DNA from: Micromonospora radicis
Lineage (GTDB): Bacteria; Actinomycetota; Actinomycetes; Mycobacteriales; Micromonosporaceae
Reading direction: 5' to 3'
NCBI RefSeq assembly: GCF_003583405.1
Contig: NZ_QXEC01000007.1
Span: forward strand, 160,564-224,563
Length of the DNA stretch: 64,000 nucleotides
This document shows, piece by piece, positions 41,840-50,952 of the stretch. Both the position numbers and the translations under genes were made by a program. The notes under the pieces are model-generated. The model worked only from the letters and a program-made list of their open reading frames with translations. It was not told the DNA's origin and ran no database searches. How positions within the stretch are numbered: the stretch's first letter is position 1; every line of letters starts with the position of its first letter.

Positions 41840-42159
41840 AGTTGTGTCGCCGGTGTGGTGACGCTCAGGCCGTCCAGCTCGGCGGTGAGGGTGAGCTGAC
41901 AGGACAGTCGGCTCTCCGGACGCCGCGGCGCCGCGGCGCCGTCGAGCATGTCGTCCTCCTGTTCGTCCATCGGGGGCAGTCGGTCGCCGAAGTCGGCGCG
42001 CACGTAGACGTGGCAGGTGGCGCAGACGCAGGCGCCGCCGCACTCGGCCACGATGCCGGGTACGCCGTTGCGGACGGCCAGCTCCATCACGGTGTCGCCC
42101 ACCTCGCCGTCGATCGCGCGGACGACCCCGTCGGCGTCGGTGTAGAAGACCTTTGGCAT
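41836..42159 (-). CDS. [2Fe-2S] ferredoxin (adrenodoxin type)
   Basis: 107 aa, plant/adrenodoxin-type fold with cluster Cys in ECGGACVCATCHVYV (four Cys there, three used) plus LSCQL near the C-terminus. It carries electrons to the Rieske oxygenase; ring-hydroxylating systems of the class IIB type use such ferredoxins instead of Rieske ones. Eight bases after the aldehyde dehydrogenase gene. Confidence 0.9.
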   Translation of the reverse strand: MPKVFYTDADGVVRAIDGEVGDTVMELAVRNGVPGIVAECGGACVCATCHVYVRADFGDRLPPMDEQEDDMLDGAAAPRRPESRLSCQLTLTAELDGLSVTTPATQL

Positions 42160-42167
42160 GCCTGACC

Positions 42168-43586
42168 TCAACTCTGGTGGATGGCTTTGGTCGCGAGGTA
42201 CGCCTCGATCCCCTCGGGGCCGTCCTCGCTGCCGTGTCCGCTGTGTTTCATGCCGCCGAACGGGCTGTCGGCACCGCTGATCCGGTCGGTGTTGATGCCG
42301 ACCATGCCGGCCTCGACGCCGTCTCCGACGGCGAGCACCGTGCGGGCCGACTCGCTCCAGGCGAAGGCGGCCAGGGCGTACGGCAGCCGGTTGGCCAGGG
42401 CGATGGCTTCGTCGAGGGTGCGGAACGAGCTGATCGACGCCACCGGCCCGAAGGGTTCCTCGACCATGATCCGGGCGTCCGGCGGCACTTCGGTGAGCAC
42501 GACCGGATCCCAGAACAGCCCGGCCCGCCGGCCGCCGGTCAGCCGTGTGGCGCCGCGCTCCTGTGCGTCGGTGACCAGTTGGTGCAGGCTCTCGTCGCGG
42601 CGAGGGTTGGCAACTGGTCCCATCACCGTCTGCTCGTCCAACCCGTGGCCGACACGCAGCCGGGCGACGCGGGCGAGGAAGCCGTCGACGAAGGTGTCCA
42701 GGACGCCCTCCTGGACGTAGAAGCGGGTCGGTGCGACGCAGACCTGACCGGCGTTGCGGTACTTGCCGGCGACCAGGACGTCCAGCGCGTGCTCCAGGTC
42801 GGCATCGGCGAAGACCAGCACGGGCGCATGGCCGCCGAGTTCCATCGTGGTGCGCAGCAGTCCGTCGGCGGCGAGTCGCATCAGGTGCCGGCCGACGGCG
42901 ACGGAACCGGTGAAGGAGACCTTTCGGATCACGGGTGAGGCGAGCAGGTGCCGGCTCACCTGGTCCGGTACGCCGAAGACGAGCTGGGCGACGCCGGGTG
43001 GCAGTCCGGCGTCGACGAGTGCCCGCAGTACCTCGATCGCCGCGCCGGGGGTCTCCTCCGCCGGTTTGAGGATGACCGAACAGCCGGCGGCCAGGGCCGA
43101 GGCGAGTTTGCGTGCGGGGTTGGCGATCGGGAAGTTCCATGGCGCGAAGGCGGCCACCGGCCCGACGGGTTGTCTGAGCACGAGGCTGCGGGTGCCACCG
43201 GGGCGGGCGAGGACCCGACCGTAGAGCCGTGTGGTCTCCTCCCCTGCCCACTCGAGCAGGTTGGCGGAGATGGCCACCTCGACGCGGGACTCCCGCACCG
43301 CCTTGCCCTGCTCCAGGGTGGCGGTGACGGCGATGTGTTCGGCCCGCTCCCGCAGCAGTCGGGCGGCTTCCTTCAGCACGGCGCCGCGGTGCTGGGGTGG
43401 GGTGCGGCGCCACCGCTCGAAGCCGCGTGCCGCGGCGGCCAGGGCACGGTCGAGGTCAACCTGCCCCGCCAGGGGGAGGTCGGCCAGTACCGCGCCGGTG
43501 GCCGGGTCGACGACCGGCCGCACCTGGTGCCCTTCCGGCCCGATCCACTCGCCGTCGATGTGCAGGCCCAACGTCGGGTACGCCAT
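42168..43586 (-). CDS. NAD(P)-dependent aldehyde dehydrogenase
   Basis: 472 aa, full-length ALDH. Cofactor site FAPWNFPIANPARK and FTGSVAVG, general base Glu249 in MELGGHAP, nucleophile Cys283 in NAGQVCVAPTRF, and the C-terminal EEPFGPV and PFGGMKHSGHG motifs. Similar to succinate-semialdehyde and vanillin/benzaldehyde dehydrogenases. Directly follows the ThDP decarboxylase gene, so the aldehyde made there is its likely substrate. Confidence 0.92.
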   Translation of the reverse strand: MAYPTLGLHIDGEWIGPEGHQVRPVVDPATGAVLADLPLAGQVDLDRALAAAARGFERWRRTPPQHRGAVLKEAARLLRERAEHIAVTATLEQGKAVRESRVEVAISANLLEWAGEETTRLYGRVLARPGGTRSLVLRQPVGPVAAFAPWNFPIANPARKLASALAAGCSVILKPAEETPGAAIEVLRALVDAGLPPGVAQLVFGVPDQVSRHLLASPVIRKVSFTGSVAVGRHLMRLAADGLLRTTMELGGHAPVLVFADADLEHALDVLVAGKYRNAGQVCVAPTRFYVQEGVLDTFVDGFLARVARLRVGHGLDEQTVMGPVANPRRDESLHQLVTDAQERGATRLTGGRRAGLFWDPVVLTEVPPDARIMVEEPFGPVASISSFRTLDEAIALANRLPYALAAFAWSESARTVLAVGDGVEAGMVGINTDRISGADSPFGGMKHSGHGSEDGPEGIEAYLATKAIHQS

Positions 43587-43598
43587 GACTTCTCCCCT

Positions 43599-45236
43599 CT
43601 ACAGGTCGTGCCCGCGGAACTCCGCCGGGTCCGTCATCACCTCGACCAGCACCGGGTGCTCGACGTCCCGGCTGGCCACCAGGCGTTCACGCAGTTCGGT
43701 GAGGGTCTCCACCCGGCTGCCCGGTACCCCCATGGCGGTGCTGACCTCAGCGATGCGTGGTCCGGCGATGTCGACTCCCGGATAGTCGTCGACCCGCACG
43801 GCCCGCCCGTCCAGCCGGCGCAGCGCCCGGCCGACGGCGGCGTACCCCTCGTTGTTGAGCACGACGTAGGTGACCGGGATCCGGTCGCGGGCGGCCGACC
43901 AGAGCGCCGGGATGCCGAACTGGAACACCCCGTCCCCGACGATCGCCGCCACCCGCCGATGGGGAAGGCCGAGTTGGACGCCGAGGGCGGCACCCATGCC
44001 CCAGCCGAGCGAGCCCGAGCCGGTGGTGAAGAAGTCCTCCGGGCCGCGCTGGACGGCGCGGCGTTGCAGTTCGTCGCCGGCGGTGGTGGCGTCGGCGACC
44101 AGGACGTGGTCGCGCAGCACGTCGGTCAGCACCTCGATCACGTCGGTGGTGCGCAGCCGCCGCCCGGTCCGCGGGCCGCCGGTCGGCCGGGGTTCGTCGC
44201 CCGGACGCGGGGGCACCTGCCGGGTAGGTGTGTCGGGTAGTGCGGTCAGCAGCGCGGACACGACCAGTTCCTGGTCTCCGGTGAGGGCGACGTCGACCCC
44301 GTGCAGCTCGCCGAGGCGGCGCGGGTCGGGGTGGGCGTGCACGACCCGCGCCGCGGGCGGGATCTGCGGCGATGTCGGTGGCTCGAACTCGTTGAACAGC
44401 CGGACGCCGAGGAACACGATCACGTCGGCGGCGCGGACCAGCGGATGCTGCGGGTGGTAGCGGCCCCGGAAGTGTGGGTGGTCGGTCGGGAAGCCCGGCC
44501 GCTCGAAGCTGCGCAACTCCTCGTGCAGGACGGGAATGCCGCACCGTTCGCTGAGCCGGACGACCCCGTCGACGGCATCGGACCGAGCCACCTCGTTGCC
44601 GGCGACCAGCAGGGGGCGTTCGGCGGCGCGGATCAGGTCGGCGGCGGCCCGCACGGCGTCCGGCGCCGGCGCGCCACGACACTCGAAGCGGAACGCGGAC
44701 ACGTCCGGCGCGGTGCCGGTCCATCGCTGTTCCAGCAGGTCCTGGGCGAGCGCCAGCCACACCGGCCCGACCGGCTCGGTCACCGACGCCCGGATCGCCC
44801 GGTTGACCTCCTCCGGGACCAGCTGCGCGGTCTGCGACTGCCAGGCCGACTTGACGTACTGCTGGACCAGTTCCGCCATCCGGCGGGCGGTGGTGAAGCC
44901 GTCGTGGGACTGTACCGACCGGTGTTTGACCCCGTTGAGTACGACGACCGGCGAGTGGGCCAGCTGCGCGGCGTACAGGTGGCTCAGGCCGTTGGTCAGT
45001 CCCACGTTGGCGTGCAGGTACGCCACCGTGGGGTTGCCGGTCGCCCGGGCCAGGCCGTCGGCCATCGACACCGCCACGCTCTCGTGGGTGGTGAGCACGA
45101 GGCGTGGATCCGTCCGGCCGGTCAGCGCGTCGAGGACGGCCGCCTCGGTGCTGCCCGGACAGCTGAAGATCCGATCGATCCCCCAGTCGCGCAGCACGTC
45201 GAGCATCGTGTCGGCCACGGTCGGTGGCATGTTCAC
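43599..45236 (-). CDS. ThDP-dependent decarboxylase (benzoylformate decarboxylase-like)
   Basis: 545 aa, three-domain ThDP fold: catalytic Glu52 in TTHESVAVSMADG, middle domain around 190-320, and ThDP/Mg motif GDGVFQFG...NNEGYAAVG (near 434-462). Long linker RQVPPRPGDEPRPTGGPRTGRRL before the C-terminal domain. Family members decarboxylate 2-oxo acids to aldehydes (benzoylformate, phenylpyruvate, indolepyruvate) or act as lyases. AGGAGGTG lies 4 bp from the ATG. Paired with an ALDH, it may convert an aryl 2-oxo acid to an aromatic acid. Confidence 0.85.
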   Translation of the reverse strand: MNMPPTVADTMLDVLRDWGIDRIFSCPGSTEAAVLDALTGRTDPRLVLTTHESVAVSMADGLARATGNPTVAYLHANVGLTNGLSHLYAAQLAHSPVVVLNGVKHRSVQSHDGFTTARRMAELVQQYVKSAWQSQTAQLVPEEVNRAIRASVTEPVGPVWLALAQDLLEQRWTGTAPDVSAFRFECRGAPAPDAVRAAADLIRAAERPLLVAGNEVARSDAVDGVVRLSERCGIPVLHEELRSFERPGFPTDHPHFRGRYHPQHPLVRAADVIVFLGVRLFNEFEPPTSPQIPPAARVVHAHPDPRRLGELHGVDVALTGDQELVVSALLTALPDTPTRQVPPRPGDEPRPTGGPRTGRRLRTTDVIEVLTDVLRDHVLVADATTAGDELQRRAVQRGPEDFFTTGSGSLGWGMGAALGVQLGLPHRRVAAIVGDGVFQFGIPALWSAARDRIPVTYVVLNNEGYAAVGRALRRLDGRAVRVDDYPGVDIAGPRIAEVSTAMGVPGSRVETLTELRERLVASRDVEHPVLVEVMTDPAEFRGHDL

Positions 45237-45239
45237 CTC

Positions 45240-45476
45240 CTAGGGTTCGTCGATCGCCGGGGCGGCGCCGCGGCGGTACGCGCCGACCCGCAGCCAGGCC
45301 GCGCGGTCGTCGTCGGTTGCGGCGCAGAAGCTGGACAACTCCAGCGGTTCCAGGTACACGGTGCGGCCGTTCTCGAGGTCCTCGACCTTGAGTCGGGGGC
45401 CGTTCGCGCTCCGGTCGACGGTCACTCGGACCAGGGCGAACTCGCTGGCCATCAGGCCGTCGTCGGGGTCGGACAT
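45240..45476 (-). CDS. small unknown protein of the ring-hydroxylase operon
   Basis: 78 aa, acidic, no signal or membrane helix. Core MASEFALVRVTVDRSANGPRLKVEDLENGRTVYLEPLELSSF suggests a small beta-rich fold. Ten bases after the dioxygenase beta gene and overlapping the Shine-Dalgarno of the ThDP enzyme gene (its TAG lies inside CCTAGGAGG), so it is surely part of the operon. I recall similar short ORFs next to actinobacterial Rieske dioxygenases but no assigned function. Weak ribosome site of its own suggests coupling. Confidence 0.75.
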   Translation of the reverse strand: MSDPDDGLMASEFALVRVTVDRSANGPRLKVEDLENGRTVYLEPLELSSFCAATDDDRAAWLRVGAYRRGAAPAIDEP

Positions 45477-45486
45477 GGGTTCGGTC

Positions 45487-45963
45487 TCAGAAGATGATGG
45501 TCAGGGCCGGTAGGGCGCTCTGCCCGTCGATGAGTCGGATCCGTTTCTCCCGGATGCGCCAGCCGTCCGGGGTGGTCACGGCCCGGTGCTGGTAGCTGCC
45601 GCCGAAGGTCTCCTGCCGACCGCGGCGGCTGTAGAGCAGCAGAAACGGGGTGAAGCAGGAGACCTCGTCGGCGTCGCGGGCCAGGTGGACGGGTTCGCCG
45701 AGTACCCGGGCGGTGCGGGCCGGTGGATCCTCGGTGTGTGCGCCGTTGGCCGTACGCCAGACCCGGTCGGTGAGCCGCGCGTGGTCGTCGAAGACATGAC
45801 ACAGGGTGTCCGGCTCGTCGGCGGCGTCCGGGTCGACGGGCATCCAGTACCGGCAGTCTTCGGTGAACAGATCGAGCCAGCCGTGGTAGTCCCGCTGGTC
45901 CAGCAGCATCGCCTCCCGGCGCAGCAGGACCGCGAGTTCGGCCGGGACGGTTTCGACCGCCAT
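45487..45963 (-). CDS. aromatic-ring-hydroxylating dioxygenase, beta subunit
   Basis: 158 aa, SnoaL/NTF2-like beta-subunit fold with hallmark LLDQRDYHGWLDLFTEDCRYWMPVDPDA and the C-terminal GGSYQHRAVTTPDGWRIREKRIRLI. ATG at 45963 preferred over 45978 because GAGGAG is 7 bp before it. Structural partner of the Rieske alpha subunit 47 bp upstream. Confidence 0.92.
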   Translation of the reverse strand: MAVETVPAELAVLLRREAMLLDQRDYHGWLDLFTEDCRYWMPVDPDAADEPDTLCHVFDDHARLTDRVWRTANGAHTEDPPARTARVLGEPVHLARDADEVSCFTPFLLLYSRRGRQETFGGSYQHRAVTTPDGWRIREKRIRLIDGQSALPALTIIF

Positions 45964-46010
45964 CACCACACTCCTCATCGACTCGTGGACGAACCTGTTG
46001 GGGGCGCCGG

Positions 46011-47291
46011 TCACCACTGCTTGGCCATGAGCGCACGCCACTGCCGGTACTGGCCTCGTTGGGGTGTCTCGTCGGTGATGTCACCGCGCTGGGAGCCGTC
46101 GGCCTCGGTCACCTCCCGGTCCAGGCCGCGATCCAGCCGGATCCACGGGTCGGTGCCGGCGGAGTTTCCCTCCTTGATCCGGTCGAACATCTCCAGGTCG
46201 TCGGGCTGCCCGAAACCACTCGGCCCGTAGAACAACTCGTGGTAGCGCAGCCGGAGACGGTTGATCGGGTCCGGGCCGCCGTCGGCGAGCATCGGGCGCA
46301 GCACCACGTCGGTGCGGTCCACCGACACCGGGTGGATCTCTCGCAGGTGGATGCCCACCAGCGCCAGATTGGGGAAGATGGCCAGGTTGAAGCCGGGTCC
46401 GGGGGTGGCGGCGTAGAGCTGCTCGCCGTCCGGTACGCCGAAGAGCGCGTCCAGGTCCGTCCCGGGTGCCGGAGCGCCGGGCAGGGTGTCCAGCCGGCGG
46501 CGTAGTGCCGGGCCGGCGGCCACCCGCTGGTCGAGCATCGCGTGCCCGTTGCCGAGGGCCACCGAGTCGGAGGTGCGTTTGGCCGAGACGTACTGGGCGG
46601 GCTGCGCGGTCCGTGCCTGCATGATCGAGAAGAACGAGGCGTGGGTGAAGTTCGCGTGGTATCCGTCCAGGCTGTTCTCCATCTGGATCTTCCAGTTGGC
46701 GGGGTAGCGCAGCCGCTGTGCCTGCGGTGCCGCCCGCAGTCCGTGGCCCGGGATGTGGTCGATGAAGCGGTCCAGGAACTCCAGCGCCGGGCCGAGGTGC
46801 TCGCGCAGTGTCGGCACGTCCCGGTCGAACGAGGCGAAGACCAGTCCCCGGTAGGACTCGACCAGCGGTGCCGACTCCAGCGACAGCGCGGACTTGTCCA
46901 GGCCCGAGTAGCCCTCCTGGTATGCCACGCCCGTGAGCCGCCCGGCCTGGTCGTAGGTCCAGCCGTGGAAGCGGCACCGGAAGGAGGTCGCGTTACCGGT
47001 CGGCCACTGGCACACCGTGGCGCCGCGGTGCCGGCAGCGGTTCATCAGCACGTGGATGGCGCCGTCGCGGTCGCGGGAGAGGATGACCGGCTTGTTGCCG
47101 ACCTCCGTGGTCTTGTAGTCGCCGGGACGGGCGATCTCCGACTCGTGTCCGACGTAGACCCAGGTGTGCATGAAGATGTTCTCCATCTCCATCTCGAAGA
47201 CCGTCGGGTCGGTGTAGACGTCGCGGTGCACCCGGTCAGGAAGCACCAGGTCGAGCGCGTTTCCCTCGGCACCGTTCACGCTTGTGGTCAT
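46011..47291 (-). CDS. Rieske-type ring-hydroxylating dioxygenase, alpha subunit
   Basis: 426 aa. Rieske [2Fe-2S] site Cys86-x-His88 ... Cys106-x2-His109 (CRHRGATVCQWP and CRFHGW) and a mononuclear iron centre in ENSLDGYHANFTHASFF (Asp209, His212, His217) with a bridging Asp. Catalyses NADH-dependent dihydroxylation of an aromatic ring to a cis-dihydrodiol. Closest in feel to benzoate/phenylpropionate-type or 3-phenylpropionate dioxygenases, but specificity cannot be read here. AGGAAAGG precedes the ATG. Confidence 0.92.
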   Translation of the reverse strand: MTTSVNGAEGNALDLVLPDRVHRDVYTDPTVFEMEMENIFMHTWVYVGHESEIARPGDYKTTEVGNKPVILSRDRDGAIHVLMNRCRHRGATVCQWPTGNATSFRCRFHGWTYDQAGRLTGVAYQEGYSGLDKSALSLESAPLVESYRGLVFASFDRDVPTLREHLGPALEFLDRFIDHIPGHGLRAAPQAQRLRYPANWKIQMENSLDGYHANFTHASFFSIMQARTAQPAQYVSAKRTSDSVALGNGHAMLDQRVAAGPALRRRLDTLPGAPAPGTDLDALFGVPDGEQLYAATPGPGFNLAIFPNLALVGIHLREIHPVSVDRTDVVLRPMLADGGPDPINRLRLRYHELFYGPSGFGQPDDLEMFDRIKEGNSAGTDPWIRLDRGLDREVTEADGSQRGDITDETPQRGQYRQWRALMAKQW

Positions 47292-47374
47292 CCTTTCCTC
47301 CCTGTCTCTGGCCCAGCATCGGAAAGATCGCCGGCCCTGCCTACCGTGGTGCCCCGCTGAGTGGGACGGGGCCG

Positions 47375-48166
47375 TCACTGGCCCGGCTGCCGGTCGTCCC
47401 AGCGGTTCTTGACCGCCCGGTAGACGTGGCTGCGGAGCTTGACGAACTCGGCGAGTTCCTTGGTGCCGATCTGGTCACGGGGAAACGGCAGAGAGACCTC
47501 CACGATCTCGCTGACGGTGGTCGGTGGTGGGGTGAGCACCACGATGCGGTCCGCCATGTAGACCGCCTCGTCGATGTCGTGCGTGATGAACAGGACCGTC
47601 ACGTTGAACTCGGCGCGCAGCGCCACCACGGTGTCCTCGAGTTCCGCGCGGGTCTGCGCGTCCACCGAGGCGAACGGTTCGTCCATCAACAGCACCTTGG
47701 GCTGGTACGCCAGCGCCCGGGCGATCGCGACGCGCTGCTGCATGCCGCCGGAGAGCTGGAACGGCTTCTTGCGTTGTTGTCCGCGCAGCCCGACCGCGGC
47801 GAGGGTACGCTCCACCCGGTCGTTGATCTCGTTTCTCGGAATTCCCTTCCCGGCCAGGGGAAAGGCCACGTTGTGGGCGACCGACATCCACGGATACAGC
47901 GATCTGCTGTAGTCCTGGAAGACGATGCCGAGTCCTTCCGGCGGCTCGGTGACCGGGATGCCGTTCAGGACGCTGCGCCCGTCGGTCGGCGGCAGCAGAC
48001 CGGAGATGCACTTCAGTAGTGTCGTCTTGCCGCAGCCGGACGGCCCGACCACGGTGACGATCTCGCTCTCGTTGACGTCGAAGGTGACCGAATCGATGGC
48101 GCGATAGGCCGATCTCCCTTCGCCGTAGATCTTGCCGATTCCCTCCACGGACAGCAGTGGCGCCAC
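47375..48166 (-). CDS. aromatic acid/sulfonate-type ABC importer, ATPase
   Basis: 263 aa, NrtD/SsuB/TauB class. Walker [10 protein letters not shown], signature LSGGMQQR, Walker [12 protein letters not shown], and [17 protein letters not shown] at 48166 chosen because GAGGAGG lies 5 bp before it; longer frames add nothing recognisable. Works with the two permeases and the NMT1-like binding lipoprotein. Confidence 0.9.
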   Translation of the reverse strand: MAPLLSVEGIGKIYGEGRSAYRAIDSVTFDVNESEIVTVVGPSGCGKTTLLKCISGLLPPTDGRSVLNGIPVTEPPEGLGIVFQDYSRSLYPWMSVAHNVAFPLAGKGIPRNEINDRVERTLAAVGLRGQQRKKPFQLSGGMQQRVAIARALAYQPKVLLMDEPFASVDAQTRAELEDTVVALRAEFNVTVLFITHDIDEAVYMADRIVVLTPPPTTVSEIVEVSLPFPRDQIGTKELAEFVKLRSHVYRAVKNRWDDRQPGQ

Positions 48167-48192
48167 GGCAACCTCCTCTGTTGGTCCGGGCC

Positions 48193-48966
48193 TCAGCGGC
48201 CCTTGCTCGCGTAGTACCAGGACAGGACCAGCCGTTCGGCGCGGACGAACAGCAGATTGAGCAGATAGCCGAGTAGGCCGAGCATCAGGATTCCGGACCA
48301 CATGTCGGCGAAGGCGAACGTCCGCTGCGCCTGGATGGTCACGTAGCCGATGCCGTTGGTGCTGGCGAACATCTCGCTGATGAGCATCACGACGACGGCC
48401 ACCGAGAGGCTGACCCGCATCCCGCTGGCGATCCGGGGCGCGGCGGCCATCAGGACGACCCGGGTCAGTCGCCGTCGGTGACCGATCCGGAAGGCACGCG
48501 CGGTGTCCAGCATGGTGGGGTCGGTGTCGGCGACCCCGTCCATGGTGTTGAGCAGGATCGGCCAGACGCAGACGAACGTGATGAGGAAGACCTGCATGTT
48601 GGTGCCGATGCCGAACAGCAGCACCGCGAACGGGAGCAGGGCCGCGGACGGGATGCTGCGCAGGAAGCTGATCAGCGGTTCGACGATCTCCCCGAGCGGG
48701 CGCCAGAGCCGCAACAGCAGGCCGGCCCCGACGCCGATACCGACGGCGAGCAGATAGCTGGCACCGAGCCGGGCCATGCTGGGCAGGAAGTCGCTGACGA
48801 ACCGTTCGTCGAACCAGTTGGACCAGAACGCCTCCAGCACCCGACTGGCGGGTGGGAAGAACGGGTTGTCACCGTCGGCGGTCGCCAGCCACCAGTAGCT
48901 GAGCACGACGATCGGCAGGGCGATCTCCCAGGCGAATCGGCCGATCCGGCCGGCCAGGCGGGTCAT
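48193..48966 (-). CDS. ABC importer permease 1
   Basis: 257 aa, BPD_transp_1 (SsuC-like) with six helices and the EAA loop (MLDTARAFRIGHRRRLTRVVLMAAAPRIASGM). ATG overlaps the stop of the other permease (ATGA). Two distinct permeases make a heterodimeric channel, whereas sulfonate importers usually use a homodimer. Confidence 0.9.
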   Translation of the reverse strand: MTRLAGRIGRFAWEIALPIVVLSYWWLATADGDNPFFPPASRVLEAFWSNWFDERFVSDFLPSMARLGASYLLAVGIGVGAGLLLRLWRPLGEIVEPLISFLRSIPSAALLPFAVLLFGIGTNMQVFLITFVCVWPILLNTMDGVADTDPTMLDTARAFRIGHRRRLTRVVLMAAAPRIASGMRVSLSVAVVVMLISEMFASTNGIGYVTIQAQRTFAFADMWSGILMLGLLGYLLNLLFVRAERLVLSWYYASKGR

Positions 48967-49787
48967 GACGTCCTCGCTGAGGGCTGGTAGTCCAGGAAGT
49001 GGCGCTGCACCACCGAGGTGGCCGCGTTCATCGCGATACCCAGTGCGCCGGTGACGGCGATGAAGACGTACATCGTCGCCGGGCGGTTGGCGATGGCCGC
49101 GTTGTTGATCCCCGCGCCCAGGCCGGAGGACCAGACCAGGACCTCCACCGCGACCGCCACCAGCAGCGCGATCGAGCCGGCGATCCGGATGCCGGTGAAC
49201 GCGAACGGCAGGGCCGCCGGCAGGGTCACCGACCGGAAGGCGCGCCATCGGCCGACCCGGAAGGCTCGGGCGGTCTCCAGGGCCAGCGGATCGATGTCGC
49301 GTACGCCGTAGACGGTCTGCAGCAGTACCGGGAAGACGCAGCCGAACACCACCATCAGCACCTGCATCCGCAGTCCGCTGCCGAGCAGGAGGACCACCAG
49401 CGGCAGGATCGCCGGAGCGGGGGTGGCGCGCAGGAACTCCAGCACGAAGCGGACCGCGCGGAAGGCACGGTCGCTGCTGCCGAGTGCCGCGCCGAGCGGC
49501 AGGCCCACGGCGATCGCGATGGCCAGCCCGGTCATCGCGCCGCTGAGGGTCTGCCCGATGGCCTGCCAGAGCGTCGGCTGGGTGATCTCCACGCCGGCCG
49601 CTCGGACCAGTTCCGTGATGCTGGGGAAGGCGCCAGCCGGCAGGCCGGCGAAGGCGGCGATCCCCTGCCAGCAGCCCAGGGCCAGCAGTGTGGAGCCGGC
49701 CACGCTGAGCGCTTTGCGGGTGCGCCGGGTGCGCGACCGCGAGCTGGTGCCCGCGGCCGCGTCCGGTCGCCACAGGTGCAGGATCAT
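48963..49787 (-). CDS. ABC importer permease 2
   Basis: 274 aa, BPD_transp_1 with basic N-terminal tail (SSRSRTRRTRK), six helices and the loop LALETARAFRVGRWRAFRSVTLPAALPFAFTGI. Coupled on both sides by ATGA overlaps to the binding protein and permease 1. Confidence 0.9.
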   Translation of the reverse strand: MILHLWRPDAAAGTSSRSRTRRTRKALSVAGSTLLALGCWQGIAAFAGLPAGAFPSITELVRAAGVEITQPTLWQAIGQTLSGAMTGLAIAIAVGLPLGAALGSSDRAFRAVRFVLEFLRATPAPAILPLVVLLLGSGLRMQVLMVVFGCVFPVLLQTVYGVRDIDPLALETARAFRVGRWRAFRSVTLPAALPFAFTGIRIAGSIALLVAVAVEVLVWSSGLGAGINNAAIANRPATMYVFIAVTGALGIAMNAATSVVQRHFLDYQPSARTS

Positions 49788-50791
49788 GAGGCCCGTACGG
49801 CGTCGGCGAAGATCTCGTCGATGTCGGGCATCTTGTCCAACATCCCGTACTTGACCGCCACCTCGGCCTGTTCCCGGGCCGAGTCGACGTTGATGCCCGG
49901 CGCCCAGTGCGGCGCGGTCATCTCGGCGATGACGTCGGGGGTCAGCTGGGTGATCTCGGCGGTGGTCTCCCGCGCCTCGTCGACGTGCTCGGTCGCGTAG
50001 TTCAGCGACTTGATCAGCGCCCGTTGGAAGCAGGCGACGGCATCCGGCCGATCCTGCAGGTACTTCTTCGAGGTCGCGTAGATGGCGCTCTGGAACGGGT
50101 GGGTGAACGTCAGGTACGGGTCGGCGACCTTGCGGTAGCCGGCCCGCTTGGCCAGCGTCGTGTACGGCTCGCCGGTGAAGATGGCGTCGACCTGACCGGC
50201 CGCGAGGGCGTCCACCGTGCTGGGGAACGGCACCTCGACGAAAGTGACCTTGTCAGGGTCGGCGCCGGCCTTCACCAGCGCGTTGGTCGCGGCCACCTGG
50301 AGCAGACCCTTGAGGGCGTTGACGCCGATCGTCTTGCCCTGAAGGTCGGCGATGCTCTGCACCGGGCTGTCCTGTTTGACGAAGATGTGCCCGTTTGAGG
50401 CCGCCACGTCAACGCTCTTGACCTGCCACTGCGCGTTGTTCAGGGCGACCATGGGCAGGCCGTTGAGCCGAGCCTGCATGTACGGCAGGGTGGCGGTGTA
50501 GGCGAACTGGTTCTCGCCGGAGATGACCGCCGCGATGGTCGCCGAGCCGCCCGGGGCCGGGCCGACCGTCAGGTCGATCCCCTCGTCGGTGAAGAAGCCC
50601 TTCTTCTTGCCGAGGTAGATCGGTGCGGCGTCGAGAGCCGGCAGCGTCGCCACCTTGACGCTGGTGGGGGTGCACGGGCCGGTCTGGGAAGCGGCGGCGT
50701 CGGCGGGGCTGGGGGTGTCGGTGGATCCGCCACAGGCGGTAATCAGCAGGAGCAGGGCCGCGCTGGAGAAGGCGAGAAACGGACGTTGCAT
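49784..50791 (-). CDS. NMT1/THI5-like substrate-binding lipoprotein
   Basis: 335 aa. Lipoprotein signal with lipobox LITAC (Cys20). Mature NMT1/TauA-like fold: VKVATLPALDAAPIYLGKKKGFFTDEGIDL, DLQGKTIGVNALKG, VDAIFTGEPYTTLAK. Captures the imported compound outside the membrane for the adjacent permeases. ATG at 50791 is preferred to a GTG four codons earlier because GAGGT precedes it by 5 bp. Likely starts a sub-transcript, given the 161-bp gap upstream. Confidence 0.9.
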   Translation of the reverse strand: MQRPFLAFSSAALLLLITACGGSTDTPSPADAAASQTGPCTPTSVKVATLPALDAAPIYLGKKKGFFTDEGIDLTVGPAPGGSATIAAVISGENQFAYTATLPYMQARLNGLPMVALNNAQWQVKSVDVAASNGHIFVKQDSPVQSIADLQGKTIGVNALKGLLQVAATNALVKAGADPDKVTFVEVPFPSTVDALAAGQVDAIFTGEPYTTLAKRAGYRKVADPYLTFTHPFQSAIYATSKKYLQDRPDAVACFQRALIKSLNYATEHVDEARETTAEITQLTPDVIAEMTAPHWAPGINVDSAREQAEVAVKYGMLDKMPDIDEIFADAVRAS

Positions 50792-50800
50792 CGAAGACCT

Positions 50801-50810
50801 CACTTAAGTG
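50801..50810. promoter_or_regulatory. palindrome next to the importer start
   Basis: CACTTAAGTG, a perfect 10-bp palindrome, 10 bp upstream of the binding-protein ATG; AT-rich for this region. May be an operator near the transcript start. Confidence 0.3.
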
Positions 50811-50919
50811 TTCCTGAGCGGGGACAGGGGTTTCGATCGCCGAGTGGATCCGGGTGAGGCTGGACCCTGATGCCGTGCCACCAGGCTGCGAGACGGCGAT
50901 CCGGTGGACAAGAAAGGCG

Positions 50920-50934
50920 TTCCGTTCGTCGGAA
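50920..50934. promoter_or_regulatory. island operator copy 2 (TTCCG-N5-CGGAA)
   Basis: TTCCG-TTCGT-CGGAA, extended to CGTTCCG...CGGAACG at 50918-50936, in the 161-bp gap between the aldolase gene and the importer genes. Same arms and spacing as the site at 58319-58333. Confidence 0.55.
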
Positions 50935-50952
50935 CGTCGGACCGATGTGTGA

